64,000 nt of DNA from Halorussus salinisoli (lineage in GTDB: Archaea > Halobacteriota > Halobacteria > Halobacteriales > Haladaptataceae). The notes beneath the pieces are model-generated. The model saw only the letters and a list, made by a program, of their open reading frames with translations. It searched no databases and had not been told where the DNA came from. The stretch is from NCBI GenBank assembly GCA_005239435.1, contig SZNP01000007.1, positions 248,001 through 312,000 on the forward strand. Direction: 5' to 3'. The position numbers and the translations under genes are program-made. Shown piece after piece: positions 8,992 to 18,494 of the stretch (the stretch's first letter is position 1; each line of letters opens with the position of its first letter).

Positions 8992-9960
8992 TTAGGGAGC
9001 GATGGCGTCTTCCTTTGCTTCCAGCAGTTCGTGGTAGCGATTTCGAATCGTGACCTCGCTGATGTCCGACACGTCGCTGACCTCGCTCTGGGTCACCTTC
9101 TCGTTGCTGAGCAGGGCGGCGGCGTAGACGGCCGCGGCGGCGAGGCCGACCGGCGACTTGCCGCTGTGGATGCCCTTCTCGGTCGCGGTGTCGAGCAGGT
9201 CGCGGGCGCGGCGCTCCACTTCGTCGCTCACGCCCAGGTCCGAGACGAACCGCGGGACGTAGCTCTTGGGGTCGGCGGGCTGAATCTGGAGGTTCAACTC
9301 CCGGACGACGTACCGGTAGGTCCGGGCGATTTCGTCTTTCTCCACGCGGGAGACGTTGGTGATTTCGTCCAGACTCCGCGGCGTGCCCGCCTTCCGTGCC
9401 GCGGCGTAGAGCGCGCTGGTGGCGACCCCCTCGATGGAGCGTCCTGGGAGGAGGTCCTCGTCGAGCGCCCGTCGGTAGATGACCGAGGCGGTCTCTCGGA
9501 CGTTGTCCGGCAGACCGAGCGCGGAGGCCATCCGGTCGATTTCGCCGAGCGCCTGCTTGAGGTTGCGCTCCTTCGAGTCGCGGGTGCGGAACCGCTCGTT
9601 CCACTTGCGGAGGCGCTGCATCTTCTCGCGCTGGCGCGACCCCAGCGAGTTGCCGTAGGCGTCCTTGTCCTGCCAGCCGATGTTGGTCGAGAGCCCCTTG
9701 TCGTGCATCGTGTTCGTCGTCGGCGCGCCGACTCGGCTCTTCTGGTCCTTCTCCTTGGCGTCGAACGCCCGCCACTCCGGACCGGGGTCGATCTGGTCTT
9801 CGTCCACGACGAGACCACACTCGGCACACACCGTCTCCCCGCGTTCGTCGTCGGCGACGAGCTTACCGCTACACTCCGGACAGCGGTTCTGCTCGCGTTC
9901 GTGGTCCGTTTCTTCGGTGGTTTGCTCGTCGGTTCGATTTCGGGTGCGTGTTTCGGTCAT
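8992..9960 (-). CDS. tfb: transcription initiation factor IIB (TFB)
   Basis: A 322-residue TFB that bridges TBP-bound DNA and RNA polymerase. N-terminal zinc ribbon with two CxxC pairs (CPEC and CAEC, about residues 18-40), then the B-finger/linker (EWRAFDAKEKDQKSRVG), and two cyclin folds (about 120-215 and 220-310) including SKER-like NLKQALGEIDRMA and IEGVATSALYAAAR. The C-terminal HTH (SEVSDVSDISEVTIRNRYHEL) contacts the BRE. Haloarchaea carry several TFBs, so this is one paralogue; which one cannot be told. A TATA-like CTTATCTA about 30 bp upstream on the minus strand supports the ATG at 9960. Confidence 0.97.
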   Translation of the reverse strand: MTETRTRNRTDEQTTEETDHEREQNRCPECSGKLVADDERGETVCAECGLVVDEDQIDPGPEWRAFDAKEKDQKSRVGAPTTNTMHDKGLSTNIGWQDKDAYGNSLGSRQREKMQRLRKWNERFRTRDSKERNLKQALGEIDRMASALGLPDNVRETASVIYRRALDEDLLPGRSIEGVATSALYAAARKAGTPRSLDEITNVSRVEKDEIARTYRYVVRELNLQIQPADPKSYVPRFVSDLGVSDEVERRARDLLDTATEKGIHSGKSPVGLAAAAVYAAALLSNEKVTQSEVSDVSDISEVTIRNRYHELLEAKEDAIAP

Positions 9961-10211
9961 GTTGGAAGTTGAATGGGACAGCCATCGGTAGATAAGCCAG
10001 TACTCCGCAGACGGGATGGCCGGATACCGGGATTCAGAAGACGTTCCCTAGTTGTAGCCGTTTCTACTTAAAGACTGTGGCAACGACCGGTTTCTCCGAT
10101 TCCACGTTCGGCGCGTCACCGACGGTTTCGGGCCTCTAGTCCCGCGTCTCCGGGCTTTCTTCTGATCCCCCGATTCACCAATCTTTAATACTTGGTTCGG
10201 GGGGCCGGTAT

Positions 10212-10224
10212 CGAAACCCTTACC
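10212..10224 (+). promoter_or_regulatory. gatC BRE/TATA-like element
   Basis: CGAAA followed by CCCTTACC, centred about 28 bp before the gatC ATG; looks like a BRE plus weak TATA. A second candidate, CTTTAATAC near 10182, would give a short leader. Inference. Confidence 0.45.
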
Positions 10225-10248
10225 GCTTGCCCACGGGTTGTGACGTAC

Positions 10249-10527
10249 ATGAGCGACACGTCTCCCGGTCCCGAGGAGGTCCGTCACGTCGCCGACCTCG
10301 CGCGCGTCGGACTCGACGACGAGGAGGTCGAGCGGTTCACCGACCAGTTCGCGGACATCCTCGACTACTTCGAGACGCTCGAAGAGGTGCCCGAAGTCGA
10401 ACGCGAGACCGAACTCGTGAACGTCATGCGCGAGGACGAAGTGCGCGACTCCCTCTCGCAGGAGGAGGCGCTGGCCAACGCACCCGAGACCGAGGACGGC
10501 TACTTCAAGGGACCGAACGTCTCGTAA
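10249..10527 (+). CDS. gatC: Asp-tRNA(Asn)/Glu-tRNA(Gln) amidotransferase subunit GatC
   Basis: A 92-residue GatC, the small subunit that wraps around GatA and GatB in the tRNA-dependent amidotransferase. It has VRHVADLARVGLDDEEVERFTDQFADILDYFETLEEV, the usual N-terminal helix pair, and the C-terminal LANAPETEDGYFKGPNV that lies against GatA. It is followed 18 bp downstream by gatA; gatB is not in the window. Confidence 0.96.
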   Translation: MSDTSPGPEEVRHVADLARVGLDDEEVERFTDQFADILDYFETLEEVPEVERETELVNVMREDEVRDSLSQEEALANAPETEDGYFKGPNVS

Positions 10528-10545
10528 TCTCCGATTACTACAACT

Positions 10546-11823
10546 ATGAGCGCAGACCACAACATCTTCATCACCGAGGAGACCATCGAGGGCGAGTCCG
10601 ACGGTCCCCTCGCAGACAGGACCGTCGCGGTAAAGGACAACATCAGCACCGAAGGCGTCCGGACGACCTGCGCATCCGATATGCTGGCCGACTACGTGCC
10701 GCCCTACGACGCCACGGTCGTCGAGAAACTGACCGACGCGGGCGCGACCATCGTCGGCAAGGCCAACATGGACGAGTTCGGCATGGGTTCGACCACCGAA
10801 ACCTCGGCGTTCGGCCCGGCCGAGAACCCCGTCGCTCCGGGCCACGTCCCCGGCGGGTCGTCGGGCGGGAGCGCGGCAGCGGTCGCCGCGGGCGAGGCCG
10901 ACCTCGCGCTCGGGAGCGACACCGGGGGTTCCATTCGGAATCCGGCCGCCTTCTGCGGCGTCGTCGGTATCAAGCCGACCTACGGACTCGTCTCGCGCTA
11001 CGGACTCGTCGCCTACGCCAACAGCCTCGAACAGATCGGCCCGCTCGCGCCCACGGTCGAGGAGGCCGCCGCGCTCTTAGACGTCATCAGCGGTCCGGAC
11101 GAGAACGACGCGACGACACATGACGAGGGCGAAGACTCCGACTACGCCAGTGCCGCGACGGGCGACGTGGACGACACGACCGTCGGCGTCCCCACCGAAC
11201 TCGTGGAGGGCGCGGACGAGGGCGTCCGCGAACGCTTCGAGGAGACGCTGGACGACCTCGAATCGCAGGGCGCGACCGTCGAGGAGGTCTCGCTCCCCTC
11301 GGTCGAACACGCGGTCGAAGCCTACTACGTCATCGCCATGTCGGAAGCCTCCTCGAACCTCGCGCGCTTCGACGGCGTGCGCTACGGCAACTCCGGCGGG
11401 TTCGAGGGCAACTGGAACGAGGCCTTCAGCGAGTCGCGGGAGGCCTTCGGCGAGGAGGTCAAGCGCCGCGTCCTGCTCGGAACCTACGCCCTCTCGGCGG
11501 GGTACCACGACAAGTACTACAAGCAGGCCCAGGACGCCCGAGCGTGGGTCAAGCAGGACTTCGACGAGGCCTTCCAGTCGGTGGACGTGCTGGCGAGTCC
11601 GACGATGCCGACTCCGCCGTTCGAGGTCGGCGACAGTCTGGACGACCCGCTCCAGATGTACCTCGCCGACGCCAACACCGTACCGGTGAACCTGGCCGAC
11701 CTGCCCGCGATTTCGGTGCCTGCGGGCGAAGTCGACGGCGGGCTTCCGGTCGGGATTCAGTTCATCGGCCCGGCGTTCGGCGAGGAAGAGATTATTCGAG
11801 TCGGCAGTGCGGTGGAGAACTAG
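10546..11823 (+). CDS. gatA: Asp-tRNA(Asn)/Glu-tRNA(Gln) amidotransferase subunit GatA
   Basis: A 425-residue amidase-signature protein, the glutaminase of GatCAB that supplies ammonia to convert mischarged Asp-tRNA(Asn) or Glu-tRNA(Gln). The Ser-cisSer-Lys triad region is visible: Lys in TVAVKDNIS (about residue 29), Ser in GGSSGGSAAAVA and Ser in GSDTGGSIRNPAA (about 105-132). The protein is somewhat shorter than bacterial GatA (~480), as is common in haloarchaea. It forms a two-gene unit with gatC. Confidence 0.96.
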   Translation: MSADHNIFITEETIEGESDGPLADRTVAVKDNISTEGVRTTCASDMLADYVPPYDATVVEKLTDAGATIVGKANMDEFGMGSTTETSAFGPAENPVAPGHVPGGSSGGSAAAVAAGEADLALGSDTGGSIRNPAAFCGVVGIKPTYGLVSRYGLVAYANSLEQIGPLAPTVEEAAALLDVISGPDENDATTHDEGEDSDYASAATGDVDDTTVGVPTELVEGADEGVRERFEETLDDLESQGATVEEVSLPSVEHAVEAYYVIAMSEASSNLARFDGVRYGNSGGFEGNWNEAFSESREAFGEEVKRRVLLGTYALSAGYHDKYYKQAQDARAWVKQDFDEAFQSVDVLASPTMPTPPFEVGDSLDDPLQMYLADANTVPVNLADLPAISVPAGEVDGGLPVGIQFIGPAFGEEEIIRVGSAVEN

Positions 11824-11923
11824 CGAGGCCGAACGTTTCGGCACGTCTCTTTTCGGCGTTCGTCGCGACGATGCGTGACTACTTCTACCACAGACATTTG
11901 TTTCTCCCCGTTGCCAAAACTGT

Positions 11924-13363
11924 ATGAGCGACCCCGCAGAACCGACTCCGGAACCCTCACCTCCGCCGGACCCAACGAAGGAAGGCGTCCATCCCGAGGA
12001 AGGAGAAACGACCCCCGAAGCGACCGTCCACGAGGGCGGCGTCGAGTTGGAGCGGACCATCGGTCTCGGCGGCGGTATCGCTATCGGCGTCGGGACGATG
12101 GTCGGCGCGGGAATCTTCGTCTTTCCCGGTCTCGCCGCCGGACAGGCGGGTCCCGCGGCGGCCCTCTCGTTCGTCATCGGTGCAGTTATCGCGCTCCTCG
12201 TCGCCCTGCCGACCTCCGAACTGGCGACCGCGATGCCCCGGAGCGGCGGGGGTTACTACTTCGTCTCGCGCGCGATGGGGAGCGCGTTCGGGGCGGTGGT
12301 CGGCCTGAGCATCTGGCTCGGACTGGTGTTCGCCTCGGCGTTCTACCTCGTCGGGTTCGGCCAGTACGCGGTTGCCGCGCTGGCAGAACTCGGAGTCAAC
12401 GTCGGGAGCGTCGGGCCGGTCACGCCGCTGGCGCTGACGTTCGGCGTGCTGTTGACCGCCATCAGCATCACCGGGACCGAGAACGCCGCGAAGTTCCAGA
12501 ACGCCGTGGTCGGCCTGCTGATCGTCGTCCTCGTCGGCTTCCTGACCTACGGCGTCTTCGACGCGCTCGGCGTGTTCGGCCGCGAGACGGCGCCCGAAAC
12601 GTTCCTGCCGTTCGGTCCGTTCCCCGTGGTGACGACCGCCGCGCTCGTGTTCACCTCCTACCTCGGCTTCGCTCAGGTGGCGACCGTCGCGGGCGAAATA
12701 AAGGACCCGTCCCGGAACCTCCCGTTGGCGATGGTCGGGTCCGTCCTCGCGGTGGGGACGCTCTACGTCGTGACCATCTTCGTGGCGACGAGCGCGTTCG
12801 GGAGCGCGCAACTCGCCGCGTTCGGCGAGACTGCCATCGTCGCGGTGGCGCGCGACCTCCTCGGGGCCGTGGGTGCGGTCGCCATCCTCGTCGCGGGACT
12901 GCTCGCCACGGTGTCGAGCGCGAACGCCTCGATTCTGAGTTCGTCGCGCGCCCTCTACGCCCTGAGTCGGGACGCGCTGGTTCCCGGGCGGGCGAGCGAG
13001 ATCAACCTTCGGTGGGGGACGCCGCACGTCGCGCTCCTGCTCGCGGGCGGGCCGGTCCTCCTGCTCGTGGCGGTCGGTCGGGTCGAGGTGTTGGCAGAGG
13101 TCGCGTCGTTCCTCCATCTCGTGATGTACGGCCTGATCTGCGTCGCGCTCGTGCGTCTCCGGCGCTCGGACCCCGACTGGTACGACCCGTCGTTCACGGT
13201 GCCGGGCTACCCCGTCGTTCCGATTCTCGGCGCGGCGGCCAGTTTCGGTCTGGTCGCGTTCATGCAACCGCTGTCGCAGGTCGTCGGCGTCAGTATCATG
13301 GTCGGTGCGGCCGTATGGTACCGACTGTACGCGGCCGACGTGCAGTTGCGAGGTGCGCTATGA
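11924..13363 (+). CDS. APC-family amino acid permease
   Basis: A 479-residue inner-membrane transporter of the amino acid-polyamine-organocation family, with about 12 hydrophobic segments. An acidic ~45-residue N-terminal tail is followed by TM1 containing [21 protein letters not shown], the unwound helix signature of APC carriers, and TM6-like [27 protein letters not shown], the substrate-site helix. It overlaps the next gene by ATGA (13360-13363). Permease plus UspA pairs are frequent in haloarchaea and suggest that the Usp protein modulates transport; substrate unknown. Confidence 0.93.
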   Translation: MSDPAEPTPEPSPPPDPTKEGVHPEEGETTPEATVHEGGVELERTIGLGGGIAIGVGTMVGAGIFVFPGLAAGQAGPAAALSFVIGAVIALLVALPTSELATAMPRSGGGYYFVSRAMGSAFGAVVGLSIWLGLVFASAFYLVGFGQYAVAALAELGVNVGSVGPVTPLALTFGVLLTAISITGTENAAKFQNAVVGLLIVVLVGFLTYGVFDALGVFGRETAPETFLPFGPFPVVTTAALVFTSYLGFAQVATVAGEIKDPSRNLPLAMVGSVLAVGTLYVVTIFVATSAFGSAQLAAFGETAIVAVARDLLGAVGAVAILVAGLLATVSSANASILSSSRALYALSRDALVPGRASEINLRWGTPHVALLLAGGPVLLLVAVGRVEVLAEVASFLHLVMYGLICVALVRLRRSDPDWYDPSFTVPGYPVVPILGAAASFGLVAFMQPLSQVVGVSIMVGAAVWYRLYAADVQLRGAL

Positions 13364-14133
13364 CCGACTCAGACCGACCCAAAGTACTCGTTCCGCTCGC
13401 GGTTCTCGACGGCGAGAGCCTCGCTCCCGCGCTCGTCGAGGCGCTCTCGGGAGTCTCGGTCGAACTGGTCGGGTACCACGACCTGCCCGAGCAGACCCCG
13501 CCGGGACAGGCCCGGATGCAGTTCGAGGAGCGGATGGAGGGGGAACTGGCCGACCTCGTGACCGCCTTCGAGGAGGCCGGCGGGACGGTCGAGACCCGCA
13601 TCGTGTTCACTCACGAACCCGAGCAGACGTTCGAGCGCGTCGCCATCGAGGAGTCGTGCGACGCCGTCCTCCTCAACAACCCCGCGACGGCAGTCGAGGA
13701 CGTACTGATTCCGCTCCGCGGCGAGGTCAACGTCGAGCGAATCGCCGCGCTCGTCGCCAGCGTCCTCGAAGCCACCGACGCCACCGCGACGCTCTACCAC
13801 GTCGCCGAATCCGAGGACGACCGCGGCGCGGGACGGGAGTTGATAGACGCGGCGGTCGAATCGCTCGTCGCCGACGGGGTGTCACGCGAACGTCTGACCG
13901 AGGAAACCGTCGTCTCGGAGACGCCGGTGAAGACGCTCGTCGCGGCCGCGAGCGAGACCGACCTCGTGGTCATGGGCGAGAGCAAACCCTCGATTCAGGA
14001 GCGAGTCTTCGGCGAGGTGTCCGAACAGGTCTCGACCCAATCTGTGACGCCCGCGCTCGTGGTTCGGCGACTGTCCACGGTCGAAAACGAACGAGCGGAA
14101 CCGGAAGACGAAACGGTAGAAGAGTCCGGCTAA
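13360..14133 (+). CDS. UspA-family protein, coupled to the permease
   Basis: A 257-residue protein of the universal stress protein superfamily. The N-terminal half ([22 protein letters not shown]) and the C-terminal half ([16 protein letters not shown]... to [25 protein letters not shown]...TPALVVRR) look like two alpha/beta Usp-like domains; the second carries the G-2x-G-9x-G(S/T)-like nucleotide segment in degenerate form. The ATGA overlap with the upstream permease indicates translational coupling, so a regulatory role on that transporter is likely but unproven. Confidence 0.88.
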   Translation: MTDSDRPKVLVPLAVLDGESLAPALVEALSGVSVELVGYHDLPEQTPPGQARMQFEERMEGELADLVTAFEEAGGTVETRIVFTHEPEQTFERVAIEESCDAVLLNNPATAVEDVLIPLRGEVNVERIAALVASVLEATDATATLYHVAESEDDRGAGRELIDAAVESLVADGVSRERLTEETVVSETPVKTLVAAASETDLVVMGESKPSIQERVFGEVSEQVSTQSVTPALVVRRLSTVENERAEPEDETVEESG

Positions 14134-14140
14134 CTGCGGT

Positions 14141-14485
14141 CTACTCGCTGTACGCCAGATTCATGATCCACTGCGAGAAGGCGTCGCTCTCGGCGTCGAC
14201 TTCCTCCTCGCCGATGAACGGCGAGAGCATGTCGCCCGCCATGAGGAGCGAGAAGTCGAGGTCACGGGCCGCGGGTGTGATGAGGTAGGTGTTGTGTCCC
14301 TCGTAGACGGTCTCCTCGCGCTGGACGAGACCCTTCTCGTACAGCGACTCCACGATGCGACTGCCCTTCCGGGAGTCCACGTCGAGTTCCTTCCAGAAGT
14401 CGCTCTGGTGGATACCGCCGGACTGCCGGACGAGTTCGAGACCCGCGCGTTCCGCGTCGGTGAGGTCCTCCTCGGATACTGCCAT
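14141..14485 (-). CDS. winged-HTH transcriptional regulator
   Basis: A 114-residue DNA-binding protein. Residues about 10-70 form a winged helix (DAERAGLELVRQSGGIHQSDFWKEL, then SRKGSRIVESLYEKGLVQREE with a wing ending NTYLITPA). The C-terminal 40 residues are acidic and end WIMNLAYSE. It resembles the MarR/ArsR-like short regulators of haloarchaea; no ligand domain is obvious. Its TATA box lies inside the 3' end of the upstream NRDE gene. Target genes unknown. Confidence 0.85.
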   Translation of the reverse strand: MAVSEEDLTDAERAGLELVRQSGGIHQSDFWKELDVDSRKGSRIVESLYEKGLVQREETVYEGHNTYLITPAARDLDFSLLMAGDMLSPFIGEEEVDAESDAFSQWIMNLAYSE

Positions 14486-14509
14486 ACCCGGAACACGGAC
14501 CCCGAGCGG

Positions 14510-14516
14510 TTTAAAA
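14510..14516 (-). promoter_or_regulatory. TATA-like box of the HTH gene
   Basis: TTTAAAA centred 28 bp before the ATG at 14485. It overlaps the stop codon of the NRDE gene, so the HTH gene can be transcribed on its own. Inference. Confidence 0.55.
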
Positions 14517-15215
14517 CTGACCGTCGCCGACGGTGACGACCTCGTAGTCGGTTTCGCAGGGCTTGCCGTCGGCGAACCAGTAGCGCCCCTCGCCTGCGGA
14601 GTCGACCGCGACCAGCGACGACGACCGGGTGCCGTACCCCTCGCCGTGGACGCAGGCCTCGAGGTCGTGGTTGCGAAGCACTCCCGCCACGTGGTCGAAC
14701 CACGCGTCGACCGTCATCTCGGCGTCGACGCGGGCGGCCTCGCGGATGCGGGCCGACTTCGCGGCGGCCTCGTTGTAGCCGTCGTTGACCACGACGTGGA
14801 CGCCGGGGTCGAAGTGGGTCGTTCGGAGGACGCCGTCCCACTCCAGCAGTCCGGCCTCCTCGGAGTCGGCGAGGACGAGGTTGAACCCTGCGTACTCGCG
14901 GTCGGCGAGTTCGTTCCGGACGAACGAACTCGCGGCCTCGGCCGACTCGTATGCGAGCGCATCGCGCACGAGCAGGCCGCGCGAACGCTCGCCCTCGACG
15001 TCCGACCGGCGGTTCGTCACGCCGACGAACAGGCCCGCGTCGTTGTAGCCTATCCACGTCCCGCCGGCCTCCTCGTCCTGCGGCGCGACCACGGTCGGGT
15101 CGCGGTCGAGTACTCCGGGCGGCCGCGACGGGCGGCCGAGAGCCTCGTCACGGTTCGCCGCGGCGGCTATCGGCGTCCCGTCGAACACCTGCCACGCGAG
15201 GATGAGGGTACACAC
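14511..15215 (-). CDS. NRDE/TANGO2-family protein
   Basis: A 234-residue protein of the NRDE (TANGO2) family, an Ntn-hydrolase-like fold linked to heme or vesicle trafficking in eukaryotes; the archaeal role is unknown. Cys at position 2 (MCTLILAW) and the NRDE signature ANRDEALGRPS (about residues 20-30) are present, followed by GGTWIGYNDAGLFVGVTNR. The start is GTG at 15215, since Cys2 must be second, and TTAAAA lies 27 bp upstream. Transcribed toward the HTH gene, 25 bp away. Confidence 0.92.
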   Translation of the reverse strand: MCTLILAWQVFDGTPIAAAANRDEALGRPSRPPGVLDRDPTVVAPQDEEAGGTWIGYNDAGLFVGVTNRRSDVEGERSRGLLVRDALAYESAEAASSFVRNELADREYAGFNLVLADSEEAGLLEWDGVLRTTHFDPGVHVVVNDGYNEAAAKSARIREAARVDAEMTVDAWFDHVAGVLRNHDLEACVHGEGYGTRSSSLVAVDSAGEGRYWFADGKPCETDYEVVTVGDGQF

Positions 15216-15239
15216 GTTTCGGGTTACGGACTTGTCGGG

Positions 15240-15245
15240 TTAAAA
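15240..15245 (-). promoter_or_regulatory. TATA-like box of the NRDE gene
   Basis: TTAAAA centred 27 bp before the GTG start at 15215; this spacing helps settle the start. Inference. Confidence 0.55.
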
Positions 15246-15340
15246 GGTCGCGGCCCTCGGCGGTCTCGCTGGCCTCTACAGTTCGGCGTAGTCGACCCCC
15301 CACTTTTGTAATGGAACGTAGTAATTGGATAGCTGGGGGT

Positions 15341-15892
15341 ATGGGAATGATTGACAGACGAGAATTCGTCAAGTTAGGTGCTCTCGCCAGCGTGGGACTG
15401 GTCGACACTGCAGGCGCACAGGAGACCACGACGACCCAGATGGCCGATGGCGAGACGGTCTTCGTGGCCGCTCTCTCGGGCGGGAACCAGATGCCAACCG
15501 TCGAGACCGACGCGACCGGACTCGCGCTGTTCGCTGCCGACGAGGACGGCGTCGACTACGCGTTGGCGGTCGCCAACGTCGAAAACATGCTGATGGCGCA
15601 CATTCACGCCGGCGGGCCCGACGAAAGTGGTCCCGTCGCCGTTTGGCTCGACCCGAGCGTGGACGCCCGCGAACCCGAACTGCGCGAGGGGACTACCAAC
15701 GGCATCACTACGCAGGGGACGATTACGTCCGAGGACTTCGTCGGTCCACTGGAAGGCGAGTCGCTCGACGCGCTCTTGGAGATGATGCGGACGGGCGAGG
15801 CGTACGTCAACGTGCACACGGAACAGAACCAGGCCGGCGAGATACGCGGCCAGACCCGACCAGTAGGCGGTCTCCTCGAGGACGTGTTATAA
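15341..15892 (+). CDS. exported CHRD-domain protein
   Basis: About 183 residues. An N-terminal export signal with twin arginine (DRREFVKLGALASVG, cleavage likely after DTAGA) suggests Tat secretion; no lipobox Cys. The rest is a CHRD domain (chordin-like): FVAALSGGNQMPTVETDATGLALF..., AHIHAGGPDESGPVAVWL, and YVNVHTEQNQAGEIRGQ, the conserved HIHxG and NVHT motifs. In-frame ATGs occur at 15311, 15341 and 15347; the last two put the RR motif 4-6 residues from the N-terminus, as Tat signals require. The stop overlaps the convergent menE gene by 6 bp. Confidence 0.85.
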   Translation: MGMIDRREFVKLGALASVGLVDTAGAQETTTTQMADGETVFVAALSGGNQMPTVETDATGLALFAADEDGVDYALAVANVENMLMAHIHAGGPDESGPVAVWLDPSVDAREPELREGTTNGITTQGTITSEDFVGPLEGESLDALLEMMRTGEAYVNVHTEQNQAGEIRGQTRPVGGLLEDVL

Positions 15893-17455
15893 CTCGCGGA
15901 GTCGCTCACGGACCGCCTCGCGCTCGACGGTCCCGGAGGCGGTCCGGGGCAGTTCGTCGGCGAACCCGATAGTGCGCGGGCACTTGTAGCCCGCCAGTCG
16001 CTCCCGGCAGTGGGACTCTACGCGCTCGGCGGAGAGGCCAGTTCCCTCCTCTGGCACGACCAGCGCCGCGACGCGCTCGCCCCACTCGTCGTCGTCCAGA
16101 CCTACGACTGCGGCGTCCCGAACCCCGGGGTGGTCGCGCAGAGCCTCGACCACTTCGCCGGGGTGGACGTTCTCCCCGCCGGTGATGATGCGGTCTTCCC
16201 TCCGGTTCAGCACCCAAACCCGGCCCGCCTCGTCGCGGTAGCCCACGTCGCCGGTGTGGAGACCGTACTCGCCGAACGCCTCGGCCGTCGCCGCCGGGTC
16301 GCCGTAGTAGCCTCGCATGACGGTCGGCCCGGAGACGACGAGTTCGCCGGTCTCGCCCGCGGGAACCGGTTCCCCGGAGTCGTCGACCACGGTCAGGTCG
16401 GTCCAGAGGAGCGGGCGACCCACGGTGCCGCGACGGGTGAAGGCCTCGCGGGGCCGCGCCGTGGCTATCTGGGACGTGGTCTCGGTCATGCCGTACGTCG
16501 GATGGACCGGTACACCGCGCTCCTGGCACCGCGAAATCAGTTCGTCGGAGGCGGGTGCTCCGCCGAGCAGGACGAACCGGAGCGAGTTGGCGAGGACCGA
16601 ACGCTCGTCCAGCATCCGCCGGAGCATCGTCGGCACGAGCGAGACGCCCGTCACCCGGTACTCGGCGATAGCGTCCGCGGCCGCCCCCGCGTCGAAGCCC
16701 TCTTGGAGGACCACGGTGGTTCCGTAGAGCGCCGACCGGAGGACGACCGACAGCCCACCCATGTGACACATCGACAGGCAGAGGAGCCACTTGTCGTCGG
16801 GCGTCACGCCGAGTCGGAACGCCGACGACGTGGCGCTCGCCAGGAAGTTGCCCATCGCCAACTCGACCGCCTTCGGGTCGCCAGTGGTCCCGGAGGTGAA
16901 CAACATCGCCTGCGGGTCCGACCGCGACCACGACGCCGGGTCGAACTCGGCGGGGTCCGACGCCGGGAGCGCGGCGACCCGCTCCCTGTCATGCGAGCCG
17001 GCCGGCGAATCGACCGACGCGACCGGAACGTCCCCAATCGATAGCGCGTCGTCCGCAATCGCCACCGCGTCGGCCTCGGTCTCGGCCTCGCAGACGACCA
17101 GATTCAGCTCTGCGACCTCGGCCTGCCGGGCCAACTCGGGTCGGGCGAGTCTGGCGTTCAGCGGTACCAAAACCGCGCCGAGACGCGTCGCGGCGTGGAC
17201 CAGTCGGACGAACGCGACCCGGGTCTCCATCAGCACGCCGAGGTGGTCGCCCGCACGCACGCCGAGCGCCGCGAGTCGGCCTGCGGTCTCCTCGACCGCC
17301 GAGTCGAGGTCGGCGTAGGTCCACTCGGTCCCGTCGTCGGCCTCCACGAGCGCGATTGCCTCGGGGGAACTCCGGGCGCGGTGGGTCAACCAGTCGCGTG
17401 TCGGTGCGTCGACTTCTCTCCCGTCGGTCGCGTCTTCGTCACGCGTATCAGTCAT
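15887..17455 (-). CDS. menE: o-succinylbenzoate-CoA ligase MenE
   Basis: A 522-residue acyl-CoA synthetase of the ANL superfamily, activating o-succinylbenzoate with ATP and CoA in menaquinone synthesis. Visible: AMP-binding P-loop MLFTSGTTGDPKAVEL (about residues 180-195), YGMTETTS (A5), GELVVSGPTVMRGYYGD, the hinge VLNRREDRIITGGENVHPGEVE, and the A10 Lys in PRTASGTVEREAV, where the usual Gly-Lys is replaced by Gly-Thr. Assignment as MenE rests on the operon: its start overlaps menC by 8 bp. The catalytic A10 Lys position deserves checking. Confidence 0.9.
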   Translation of the reverse strand: MTDTRDEDATDGREVDAPTRDWLTHRARSSPEAIALVEADDGTEWTYADLDSAVEETAGRLAALGVRAGDHLGVLMETRVAFVRLVHAATRLGAVLVPLNARLARPELARQAEVAELNLVVCEAETEADAVAIADDALSIGDVPVASVDSPAGSHDRERVAALPASDPAEFDPASWSRSDPQAMLFTSGTTGDPKAVELAMGNFLASATSSAFRLGVTPDDKWLLCLSMCHMGGLSVVLRSALYGTTVVLQEGFDAGAAADAIAEYRVTGVSLVPTMLRRMLDERSVLANSLRFVLLGGAPASDELISRCQERGVPVHPTYGMTETTSQIATARPREAFTRRGTVGRPLLWTDLTVVDDSGEPVPAGETGELVVSGPTVMRGYYGDPAATAEAFGEYGLHTGDVGYRDEAGRVWVLNRREDRIITGGENVHPGEVVEALRDHPGVRDAAVVGLDDDEWGERVAALVVPEEGTGLSAERVESHCRERLAGYKCPRTIGFADELPRTASGTVEREAVRERLREL

Positions 17456-18494
17456 CGTACCTCCACGTATCGGCGGTTCCGTTGCCGTTGCCCTGCGGGA
17501 CGACCGCCCGGCCGTCCGCGACCGGCGCGATGTCCGGCCCGAGGTCGGATTCGAGCAGGTTCGCAGTGGCGAGTCCACACGCCGGAACGTCGGGAATCGC
17601 GGCCGCGACGTGGACCGCCGCGGTCCGGGCCACCGCCCCGTCGATGGTCGTCGTCACGACCGACCGAATCCCCTCCTCGCGGGCGCGCTCGGCCAGTTCG
17701 ACTGCCTTCCGGGGGCCGCCGAGCGCCACGGGTTTCAGGACGACGGCCTCCGGATTCGCGTCGAGCGCGTCCTCGAACTCGACCGCCGCCAGCGTCTCGT
17801 CCAGCGCGACCGGTCCGGAGAGCGCGGCGAGTCCCGCGACGTCGGTCGCGGGCAGGGGTTGCTCGACGTAGGCGAGTCGGTCGCCCGCGGCGTCGAGGAA
17901 CTGCTGGGCCTGCTCGCGGGTCCACGTCGCGTTGGCGTCGGCCCGGAGTTCGACCTCGGGGAGCGCGTCGCTCACGGCCTCGATTCGCTCGACGTCGGCC
18001 GACAGGGGCCGCGCGCCGACCTTGACCTTCAGGCACTCGAAGCCAGCCTTCGCGGCCTGTTCGGCCTCGGCGACGGTCTCCTCTGCGGGTGCGTCGCCGA
18101 CCGTCGCGTTGACCGGGACGCTCTCGACGCGGTCGGATGCGCCGAGGTAGCGATAGAGGGGGACGCCCCCGCGCGAGGCCCGCAGGTCCGCGAGCGCGAG
18201 GTCGAGCGCGTGGCGCGCGGCGGGAGTGGGTTCGAGGTCGTCCAGCAGGTCGACGACGACTGACTGGGCGTCATCGCCGCCGTCGATAGCTTCGACGACG
18301 TTCGTGAGAACTGCCTCGCACTCGTCGTGGTGTTCGGTCCACCCCGGAAGCGGGGTGGCCTCGCCGACTCCGACGCCCTCGGAGTCGGCTTCTTCCAATC
18401 GGAGCAGAAACCCCTCCCGTCGCTCGATGGTACCCCGTGCGGTGTCGAGGGGGTCGGCCAGCGGGAGCGAGAAGGGTCGGAGGTCGGCGTTCAT
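17448..18494 (-). CDS. menC: o-succinylbenzoate synthase MenC
   Basis: A 348-residue enolase-superfamily enzyme that dehydrates SHCHC to o-succinylbenzoate. It has the capping domain start (LRPFSLPLADPLDTARGTIERREGFLLRL), the catalytic KxK in FECLKVKVGA (about residues 158-168), the metal-ligand Asp in LRADANATWT, a Glu in YVEQPLP and Asp in PVALDETL. Overlaps menA by ATGA (18491-18494) and menE by 8 bp, so the three are translated from one transcript. Confidence 0.95.
   Translation of the reverse strand: MNADLRPFSLPLADPLDTARGTIERREGFLLRLEEADSEGVGVGEATPLPGWTEHHDECEAVLTNVVEAIDGGDDAQSVVVDLLDDLEPTPAARHALDLALADLRASRGGVPLYRYLGASDRVESVPVNATVGDAPAEETVAEAEQAAKAGFECLKVKVGARPLSADVERIEAVSDALPEVELRADANATWTREQAQQFLDAAGDRLAYVEQPLPATDVAGLAALSGPVALDETLAAVEFEDALDANPEAVVLKPVALGGPRKAVELAERAREEGIRSVVTTTIDGAVARTAAVHVAAAIPDVPACGLATANLLESDLGPDIAPVADGRAVVPQGNGNGTADTWRYDD

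Noticed and set aside
11875..14133. 752-codon plus-strand frame across permease and UspA genes
   Set aside because: Only its last part (from 13360) is the UspA gene; the first part is an out-of-frame Arg-rich reading of the permease.
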